From assembly GCA_019096155.1 (NCBI GenBank), contig JAHCVI010000001.1, positions 3,224,001 to 3,288,000 of the forward strand: a DNA stretch of 64,000 nt, read 5' to 3'. Source of the DNA: Staphylotrichum longicolle. Lineage: Eukaryota; Ascomycota; Sordariomycetes; Sordariales; Chaetomiaceae. The notes under the pieces were generated by a model. It searched no databases and was not told where the DNA came from. It worked only from the letters and a program-made list of their open reading frames with translations. Shown here one piece after another: positions 52,940-61,466 of this stretch. Positions within the stretch are counted from its first letter, which is position 1. Every line of letters starts with the position of its first letter. A program made the translations under genes and the position numbers.

Positions 52940-54148
52940 GGACGGCGCCGCGCAAGCCCCGTCAGCTCAACCTGCCATGACGGTGTCGCGCTGGCACGAG
53001 GATGGGCGAGATCGACACCTCGCATGCGTGCCGCTCCGTGCCTCTTGGCCTGAGCATCCGCAAGGGTCGCTGGGAGGTCGCACGGGGGATAAAAAGGACC
53101 AAAAACAACCAAAACGACTAAAACGACCAAAAAGGACAAGACAGACAGGGCACGGGACGCCGGGGAGGGTGGGCGGCGCAGAGGGGCGGGAAGCCAGGAG
53201 ATACCTGGGTGCTGCTGCAGTGCTGTGGCTTTCGGGAGCAGGCTAACTAACGTTAGCTGCCATTCGGTTGCCGTATGCGCTGCTGCTGCAAGTTGCCGGG
53301 GCTGCGCTGGCCCGCTGGAGGAATTGGTGGGCGGCAGGCGTCAATTCCATTCACTGCCCACCTCCCATCGGGCACCCGCCAATCCCAATCCCGTCCGACA
53401 ACCGCCCGGGCTGTCGGGCATTGAGATTGAGCCGCAGACGGAAACCCAGACCAACCTGCTTTTCAACTGGGTGATATCTCGACCATGAGGCAGGGCTGAG
53501 CACAGCCCTCCAGGTGCCCTCTGCCCGCGTGGAACTGGAACCTGCAGCGCTGATCGCTCTCAGCTGGTGCCTCGAGATTTGGTTTGCTTCCCTGCAGCCA
53601 GGCACCCGGCACCCTTCTATCCTACCTTAGATGAGCTTAACCCCAATCTCAGAGCTTGAATGAGGTGGGCTGCTGAAACAGGCCATTTCGATTCGGGCAG
53701 GCAGATATTAAAGCACCACCCCACGAACGGACGGAGCAGCCTTATCGTGGTTTTAGCGCCCAGGGTCCTGTCAGCGAAGCGAGGACATCAGTTTCGTTTA
53801 TCATCTGGCCAAATGACGCCCAACCTCGGCTTCGTTCAGACAATGCGATTCTCCGTCGAAATTGAAACCTGCGACTGCCTTGGCAGCCCGACATGCCGCC
53901 TGGAAGCAGTGCCCGCCACGAATTTGCGAAATTCCATGTAAACAACGCTTGTCTGTGCCATGCTAGAAATTGCCCACACCCAACGCCCGCCCATTCTCCC
54001 GTTTCGTGAAAATCGTTTGGCCGACCATTCCGGTCCCCGTTTCTCGGTTGCCCATTCTCCCATATTCTCCCTTCTCATTAACGAAGGGCACCAGCACCAC
54101 TTCCACTCCCTCCTCAGCCCGCCTCCTCAACCGCCGCATCCCCCCTCC
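52940..54148. other. Intergenic region
   Basis: About 1.2 kb between two minus-strand genes. Near 53093-53140 an irregular A-rich repeat (ACCAAAA-like units) occurs. Long open frames at 52733-53246 are GC-driven shadows. No RNA gene seen. Confidence 0.55.
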
Positions 54149-55393
54149 TCACTGGACCTTCTTTTTCCTCCCGCCGCCCCTCTTCCTCTTCGCCCCAGCA
54201 GCACCGGCACCGCCCGCATCACCACCGCCGCCGCCGCCGCTCGCCCCCTCCTCATCCGTCTCGCTCTCCGCCTTGACCTTCCCGCCCTGACTGTCCCCTC
54301 CCCTCCCCTTCCCGCCCTTCTCCTCCCCCTCCACCTTGCTCACGATGTCCCGCAGGAAATCCCACTGGTCGTCCGACTCGACGACCTGCTTGAGCATCTG
54401 CGCCGACACGCGCTTCGAGTTGCGCTGGCGCGCCACCTCGGCGCTCTTGGTCACCATGGCCACCATGAACATCTCGAGCGCCTTGCCCACCGCGATGGGC
54501 GTCTGCTGCGCCACCTTGCCGACCTCCTCGTCCGCCTGCATGATCCGCTTGATGCGCGCCGTCGGGAACTTGGTTTTTACCGGCGCCGCCTCGATCGCGC
54601 CTGCTGAGGAGGCGGCAGCGACACCCGCCGCCGCCGGTGAGGCCGAGGCCGGGCCGGCGTCGTCGGACGACGCGGTCTGCGCGGCTACCGCGGCGGCGGC
54701 CGCCGCTGCTGCGGCTCTTCTGGGGGGCATTGTGCTAGGGTGAGAGTCGGACGGCGGGTTGGGGAAGTACGGTGTGTTCCCTTCTGCGGCGGTGGGCTCG
54801 AGGTAGTCGTAGGGCTGCTGCGGGCGAGCTGGTGGTGGTGCTTGGGCGGCGGTGAGGTGAGGTGGGAATTGGTGGGGTTGAGAGTACCCAAACTGAAGAC
54901 TGCTGGCGCGGTATGGGGGTTGATAGAACGGAGCTTGCTGCTGCTGCTGCTGTTCCGGCGGCGGAGGGTGTGTTGCCGTGTATCCGGTACCGGGCTGTGA
55001 ATACGCAGTGGTGGGATAGCTTGCTGCACGTGGGTGGTAGTATTCGTGCTGCGCGATGGGCGAATATCCGACGACGCTGACACCTAACCCTGGGGCTTGG
55101 CTGGTCTGCGGGTTGTCAATGGGTCGTGCTTGTGCGAGGGTCTGCGGTGGTGTTGTAACTTGGTAATGCTGGCTTTGTTGGCCAGGCGCATGCGGTTGGT
55201 GCTGCTGTTGGTGAGAGCTCGGAAAGTAAGGACGCGCAGGAGGCTGCTGCAGGTGCGAAAAGTTTGGCTGGGATTGCTGCGATAAAAACAACTGCTGGGG
55301 TTCCCGTTCTGGTTCCGCTGGTGGAGTGGGTCCTGCCGAGTAAAAGGAAGACAGATCCGGGCTCTTTGGCGCATAAGTGCCCTCACCAGACAT
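54149..55393 (-). CDS. BUR6: NC2-alpha (DRAP1/Bur6) histone-fold transcription repressor with long Q/P-rich N-terminus
   Basis: NC2-alpha pairs with NC2-beta (Dr1) to bind TBP on DNA and control pre-initiation complex assembly. A single exon of 414 aa from ATG 55393. The histone-fold core is at about residues 273-355: TKFPTARIKRIMQADEEVGK, VAQQTPIAVGKALEMFMVAM, RVSAQMLKQVVESDDQWDFL. A lysine-rich acidic/Gly tail ends KRKRGGGRKKKVQ. The first ~220 residues are Gln/Pro/Tyr-rich and disordered (MSGEGTYAPKSPDLSSFYSA), followed by a poly-Ala run. Yeast Bur6 is far shorter, so this N-terminus is an extension. A second in-frame ATG at 54730 (MPPRRAAAAA) would give a compact ~193-aa form. CBF/NF-Y-type annotation is the alternative label. 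Confidence 0.88.
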   Translation of the reverse strand: MSGEGTYAPKSPDLSSFYSAGPTPPAEPEREPQQLFLSQQSQPNFSHLQQPPARPYFPSSHQQQHQPHAPGQQSQHYQVTTPPQTLAQARPIDNPQTSQAPGLGVSVVGYSPIAQHEYYHPRAASYPTTAYSQPGTGYTATHPPPPEQQQQQQAPFYQPPYRASSLQFGYSQPHQFPPHLTAAQAPPPARPQQPYDYLEPTAAEGNTPYFPNPPSDSHPSTMPPRRAAAAAAAAAVAAQTASSDDAGPASASPAAAGVAAASSAGAIEAAPVKTKFPTARIKRIMQADEEVGKVAQQTPIAVGKALEMFMVAMVTKSAEVARQRNSKRVSAQMLKQVVESDDQWDFLRDIVSKVEGEEKGGKGRGGDSQGGKVKAESETDEEGASGGGGGGDAGGAGAAGAKRKRGGGRKKKVQ

Positions 55394-56690
55394 GACTGAT
55401 GCCGCGTAAACCCGCCGGGTTGGAAACAAACAAAAAACTGTCACTTCCAGAGATGGCGGTCGTCTCAGAGGCTGGTCTCTGATAGGTCGCTTTGGTCTTG
55501 GTGCTTGGTGGTGGTGGTCGCTTCTTAATCTTTCTGGTGGGGTTCAAGTCGCGGTCGCAAGCCAGACTGACACAACCCAAGGGTTGGAAGCGGGGTGGTT
55601 AGAGCTGCAAGTCGCTGGGTTATTAAGGTCGCAGCTTGCTGTGGCTGGGCTTGAGCTGAATCAAGGACGGCAGGGGCAAAATGGAGGGGTAGGTCCGAAG
55701 GTGGGGCTCATCTGGATTCGAGCAGGCAGAACTCGTCGAGTGGCGGCCAGACGAAACAGAAACGATGCATGCAACGCGTGCTCTGTGCCCTGGGATCCTA
55801 CATAGGTGCCCTGGCTCCTGGTCTGGCGGTGATCGACAGGGTCGCTGGGGATGGAATGCCGCCCTGCTCATCGAGAGGCTTTGACAACCGCCAGAAGCTG
55901 GCATCTTTTTTGGAAAGAGGCCAACTGGCTTTAATTGGAGTTGAACCCAGCTTGCTTATACGGGACTGAGGAAAGGCCCATATTACCACGTACCTTACTC
56001 ACTTCTCTGCGGCACAGCTGCATCAGCAGTCAAGGCCAACGATGTGGGCTCTCCCAAGGGTGGAAGCAAACACAAGCAAGAAACCGGAATGGTGCATACA
56101 CCGGAGCACGGCAGCTTGATGAGCTCTATGTGGGCTGCGGCTGCGTGCCGGCACCTCATGTAATGTGTCCATCTGCATCAGACTGGAGGGACGCCGACTT
56201 ACACCACCAGCCCTGTGAATCTTTCACACCGCCCACAACTGGTCCAGGGTGCAGGTTGCATCGAACCTGCTGTCGCTCGTAGTGAGTAAACGTACCGTGC
56301 CTTGCCGCTGCTGCGCCTGTGGAGGATGCAAATCACTGCCCAGCTTGGCCAAGTCGAGGGCCTTCGCCCCACATCACTTTTTCTCTCGCCGTTGATCTTC
56401 AACCCAAAGACAAATGCCATTCCTTTGATCTCGCGACAGCGAGGTTGGGGCCACTGTCGATAGAACAACACCCCGGTACATCCGTCGCATACATCAAGGT
56501 AAATAAATCTCTTCATTCAACTTGATTTTTGTTTGAACTTGCTGTCTGTGATGACCTTCAAGAGCAACTTGAAACCGCCAGAGACCAGAACTCAGCGTCG
56601 AAGAAACCGAGCTTTGCCTCTGGGGTCTTCTGCGCTCATGTCGATGATGGCTTTAAAATTACTTGATCTAATCTGAAGACACGCCTCTAC
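55394..56690. other. Intergenic region
   Basis: About 1.3 kb upstream of BUR6 and downstream of the hydrolase gene, both on the minus strand. No gene or RNA recognised; open frames are short and unlike any family. Confidence 0.6.
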
Positions 56691-58201
56691 CTACATCGTT
56701 TTTGTCGGCAAACGCCCTTTTGGAATCCGTCCTCTAATCTCTCTCGTTATAGTCTTTAGCCCCTCAAGCCGGCCGTCGCGACTACTCGAAAGAAACAGAG
56801 ATGCAACTGGCCACGCATGGATGCCTCCAGAGTCGGCCCTAACCGCAACGGTGACACCTGCTCTCTCGAGACTGTCGATGAGTGCCTCAATGTCAGGGGC
56901 AAGTACCTCGTCCGTGCCATATGTGATAACAATACCCGCAGACGGGCTCGATCTCTTCCACCACGAACTGTCCATGCAGCAGCCTGGCGAGACTAATGGA
57001 TCCGCCACGGAGATGCCGCTGCCAGCAAACTGTCTTGCGTACTGATGGAGCTGCCTCACGTCCAGGTAGTCGCTTACGGTGTTGATATGCCGTGTCGAGA
57101 CCAGTGTCGCCCAGGGGGAGATCAACACAGCAAGCGCGGGCATTGGAAGCTGCTGCCCGCTTCCTTGCCCGCCGTCTCTGAGCCGAAGCAGCAAAGAGAG
57201 TATGAGTGCTGCACCCGCAGAGTCCCCGCTTACACAAACGATCGATGGGTCTTGGGCCAGCGCCAAAACATGCCCGTAACCCCTCAGGGTCTCATCGATC
57301 TGCGTGGGAAACGATGCATCCGGGACGAGCGTATAGTCCAGTCCGAAAATTGCTGGGTTGTCATATCCTGACTGGCTCAGGACGGACAGCCAGGTCAAGA
57401 GATACTCGAGGTAAAAATACGACGAGCCCATGGAGAAACCGCCTCCTGTACCAGCATCAGCGCGGTCAAGTCAGCACTGCCAAAGTTTTCTCACCATGCG
57501 CGTAGTAGAGAACGAAATCCGGTTTCTCCTTAGGATTCTTGATCAGCCAAACACCACGGAGCCCAGTCTGACATTGACGATCAGCATATAAAACCCAAAC
57601 CCAAACCCCAAACCCAACCTTAGGGCAGAATCACCTCGTGATGTTCCTCCCAATGGACCGGTGAACCGAGATGCCCATGGCGGAGGAGCCGAAACCAGAG
57701 AAACGGAAGCGCGACCTCCTTGGAGAAGAAAACCCGTCCGATCCCGGGCGGGATGTGCGCGAAGGCGTACCGTATGCACCGGACGACAAAGTCTTCAAAC
57801 GGAGACGCGGTCCGCACAAAGACGGACCGTTTCTCGCGAGGGATCAGATACCGCTCACGGATAAACGCCCTCGGCAGTTGGACTACTTTTTCGTTTTTCG
57901 AGGCGGGATTAGGGTCTGCTAAGCAGCGTACGATGCTTCTCAAGGTAGTGACACGGGCAGTCGACAAACACTTACAGAAAAACGGCAGCGCCTGCAGGAC
58001 ACACAACACCGTCGGAACGAGCCCGGCCTGCCAAACCAGCTGCGGCGCCAGAAAAATGCAGAAGACGATGCAGTCCAGGTAGGAGACCGGGCCGAGGCTC
58101 ACGTCGCCGTCGTTTGGTGGGCGAGCAAGGCGCCGTGCTGCAGGCCCTCGAGCGTCTGTCAGTTTCATTGTAGGCAACGAGGCCATTCCCACCCAGAGCA
58201 T
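56691..58201 (-). CDS. Alpha/beta hydrolase-3 (hormone-sensitive-lipase type) with N-terminal membrane segment
   Basis: A serine esterase/lipase-like enzyme; substrate unknown. Four exons, 58201-57976, 57918-57635, 57567-57495 and 57445-56691, give 445 aa. A hydrophobic segment lies at about residues 45-70 (SYLDCIVFCIFLAPQLVW), suggesting membrane association. The oxyanion-hole motif HGGGFSMG is at 194-201 and spans an intron. The nucleophile is Ser270 in GDSAG; the likely acid is Asp373 (YGTDEVLAPD) and the base His404 (GGIHAWPV), a complete triad. Intron 2 (57568-57634) carries degenerate telomere-like repeats (TTTGGG units on the coding strand). In-frame ATGs at 58186 and 58168 are possible alternative starts. 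Confidence 0.87.
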
Positions 58202-58699
58202 TGTTTACCCACCTCGCATTCTGGCGCGGACGCTGAACCCGTCGGGTCGAGGTTTTGGTGGGATGTTTTGGTGACAAAGTGAGTTTCTGTCTCGGTCGGG
58301 TGACGTCGAAGGGAGCAGTGCAGCTGCATGCCAGGTGCTTGGCAACAGAGCATCTGAGCCTGAGTGTGTTGCTTGTGATGCATGTTAACTCTGTTTTGCA
58401 TCAACGGGAGAGTTTGCTCGCATTACGAGCCACAAAAAGCCCCGGTGGAGGCCAAAGATCGCCTGACTGATACAGCTATCTACCTACCCAACTCGGTCAG
58501 CGTCCCGCCTATCTGGCTTGAGTTGGCAGAAGCCGCATCACTCATTTCTTCACTTGCTGGTCACAGGGCACAAAGATTCAGAGCACACGAAATGAGAGTG
58601 AGAGCGTCTATCCAAATTCGTTTTCATTCACTCATCACCACAGACACGGATGCCTCTCCAAGTCCTTTCATCTCACCAACCCCAAACCTAGGTACAAAC
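58202..58699. other. Intergenic region
   Basis: About 500 bp between the hydrolase start and the xylulokinase stop. It serves as promoter of the hydrolase and 3' flank of xylulokinase. Nothing else seen. Confidence 0.6.
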
Positions 58700-60567
58700 C
58701 TACGTATTCCTCGCCACCTCCAAAATCCTACCCTCCATCTCCTCAAACGCCCCCAACACCCCTCCATACCGCTCAAACACCCCCTCCTTATACCCCTCCC
58801 CGACCTTCTGAATCGCCCCTTCCTCCTTCCACCGCTTCCCGATCAGCTCGTCGAACGTCTCCCCCGCGGCCCGCTCAAACGCCCACACGGCCTTGTACGC
58901 GCCGCCCAGCGCGCAGGCGTTGCCGCCGACGTCGAGCTTGTACACGCCGTCGGCGCCGCCCAGCACGTCGCCCAGGATCTGCGCGATGGCCGGGTTGAGC
59001 GAGCCGCCGCCGACCAGGTAGACGCGCCGCGGCTGGGCGGGCAGACCTGAGTCTTTGCTGGGGCTGTGCACGAGGTTCTGGCTGCGCAGGCGCATCGAGA
59101 GGGCCTGCGACTCGACGATGGCGCGGGCGTCCGTCTCGGCGGGCCAAGGGGTGGTAACCTCTTGGAGGTTGTTGTTGTTGTTGCCGTCGGCGGCGGCGGT
59201 GGTGGGGGAGCAGGTGTAGCGCCAGGTGCCGGCGCGGATGTTGGGGACGATCTCGGGGAGGTAAAAGTACAGGCCGAGCTTGGCCGGGTCGGTGTCGGAG
59301 CGCATGTCGAGAGGCGGGTGGCGAGGGCGTGGTGGTTGAAGGTGGCCCAGGGTCCGGGCCGGAGGGCTTGGGGAGGGCGTCGCGGACCTTCTCGCGGGCA
59401 AGGCCGCCGTTCTTTGTAGCACAGCATAAACATATACTGGCCGGGGGTGGTGGGGTGGTTGAAGAAGTGATAGCTCGGGTCGGGCCTGTAGACGGGGGTG
59501 ATCATGAGGAAGGTGGTGCTGGTGCCGAGGCTGACGATGGCGTCGAGCGGGCGCAGGGGGAGGGCGAGGATCGTCGCCGGGTTGTCGCCCGTGAAGGGGG
59601 CAACCTCGCAGTCGGGGCTGAAGCCGTATTTGGTCGTGAAGTAGCTGCTGACACGGCCTAGGCTTGCGCCGCCGTCTCGTTCCACCTCGCCGAGCTTGTT
59701 GCGGAGCTCGGCAACGCCGTCTCTACCGGCGGTCAGCTCGAGGAGCGGTTCGGACCAGTTGTTGCCGGGGATGTCCCAGAGGTTCATGCCACAGGCGTCG
59801 CTGATGTCCATCGGGGCAACGGTGCCGAGGAACAGCGAGGCGAGGAAGGCGGAGACGAGTGATATCCGCGACGTCGCGGCGTACATGTCGGGGAGCTTGC
59901 GGCGGAGGCGCATTATCTGGGTGCCTGTGAAGCGCTGTGTCGGCAAGTCAGCTACTCCCGTCTCCAAAAGCTGTACACCGGTCGCCATGTAGTGGACTAA
60001 CGTGATGCGCCGCACTCCCCGTCACCTCGGCCAACCTCTCTGGGGACCCCAACTTGGCGTCGAACTGATCACACTCATGCTGCGTGCTGTGGTCCTGCCA
60101 GTTCGGCGCATAAGGATGAGAGAAGGCGCCGGTCAACTGGTCAACCAGCGCCTTGTCCGCCTTCAAACCGCCCAGCAGGGCCTCGGCCTGGCGGCTCCAG
60201 TAGACGCTCCCGTGCTGCTGGCAGGAGCCGCTGATGCCCAGGATGCGGTTCAGGGGCGTGTTCTTCTCCTTCAGCCGCTGCAGTACCAGGTCGAGGGACT
60301 CGAGCCACAGGGCCACAGGGGCAAACACCTCGCCTTCCGCTTCGTTGACGAGCACGCCCTTCTTGATGCCGTACTTGGCGCCAAAGTCTTGGTCGAAGTC
60401 GACCTTCGCGTCCGCGACGACTTGGAGGTCGGATTGAACGACGATGGCTAGAATGTACGTGGTGTTTAGCTGGCCTGGCTCGTTCCAAGTCTTGGGGGTT
60501 TGTAAAGCGCACCCTTGAGCTGCTGGGTCGAGAGGTCGAACCCCAGATAGAGGGGTCCCTCGCTCAT
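58700..60567 (-). CDS. XKS1: D-xylulose kinase (three small frameshifts in exon 3)
   Basis: A cytosolic FGGY carbohydrate kinase that phosphorylates D-xylulose to xylulose-5-phosphate, feeding the pentose phosphate pathway. Exons 60567-60513, 60447-60002 and 59934-58700. Landmarks: MSEGPLYLGFDLSTQQLK, GISGSCQQHGSVYWS, DISDACGMNLWDIPGNNW, VAPFTGDNPATILALPLRPL, AIVSLGTSTTFLMI, PRRVYLVGGGSLNPAIAQIL, GGNACALGGAYKAVW. Between QYMFMLCYK and LDMRSDTDPAKLGLYFYL the frame breaks three times, at about 59414-59416 (one extra A on the coding strand), 59350-59352 and 59316-59318 (one base missing each, at C runs). The exons sum to 1736 nt; correcting the net loss of one base gives 578 residues, normal for the family. 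Assembly error is therefore more likely than a pseudogene. Confidence 0.92.
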
Positions 60568-61466
60568 GGTGGGCTGTATGCGGAGCTGTCGATGCCTCTT
60601 ACAAGTGACGAGAGAAGATGGTAAGAGACACTTTGTCTCTGAGCTGTTTCACGGGCTCAAAAACACACAAATCGGCACCAGAAACACAACAAAATAAGCA
60701 TAAAAATGCCGGTTATATTCACAAGGGAGAAAAAGAAGGAGAGATCTCGTGTCCCTCCCCTTTCACCGAACGTGGGGTCCTGTTCGTCATGGGCCCAAGA
60801 GCCATCCAGGTACCCGGCGGGGCACGACGGCACGTTGCCCCACGTTTTTGACAGTGAGCAGCCTCGTCTGATGGCATTTAGCCTGAAATGCCGAGCTGGG
60901 TCTCGACCAATGCCGACTTGGCATCGCGCAGGAAGCGGCTCCAGCTTGGCGGGAATTCAGCGATAGGCGCGCTTCAAGCTGCCCATTTGCCGATGTCGCT
61001 CTTGGCTTCGACGAGGTGAGAGGTGGGAGATTCCGTTGGATGTCATTTTTCATGTGTCTCTAAAACTCAGATTCAGTGGGGGGACTGAGTTGACAATTTT
61101 CAGGTTTGCACATTGGTCAAATCCGATGTTCAGGTTTAAGAAGCAGGGGTCCAGACAAACGTCTCCCACTGTCCCCAGAATCACTTAACCCTAACCCATG
61201 CGTTGCATTCCCCAGTCCCTACCGTGTCTGGTAGTCTTGGCAGACCCCTCGACCCTTGTTCTTGGGGTGGCTGCAGTGCAATGACGGATGCCAACCTTGC
61301 GAATTGCCAGCTTGCAGCTGCAGTTCCATCGTCTTTTTGACTTTTGACAGCCAGTCCAATCTCACCGCCCGGTGGCAACAGACAAGATCGACCCCTGACG
61401 ACGGCTTCATCAACAGCAGCACTCGCCATGGACAGTCGAGGATCTCGCCCAACGGCCTGAGAAAGT
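60568..61466. promoter_or_regulatory. Bidirectional promoter, xylulokinase and SLP1, with telomere-like box and uORF
   Basis: A 0.9-kb gap between divergent starts. TTAACCCTAACCC at about 61186-61198 resembles the telobox seen in some fungal promoters. An 11-codon upstream ORF (61428-61460: MDSRGSRPTA and stop) ends 6 nt before the SLP1 ATG and could modulate its translation. Confidence 0.45.

Noticed and set aside
53960..54607. 215-codon plus-strand frame
   Set aside because: Antisense shadow of the NC2-alpha histone-fold gene, which is certain.
55930..55965. tRNA B-box-like sequence
   Set aside because: A GAGTTGAACCC-like match occurs, but no acceptor stem or cloverleaf can be built around it.
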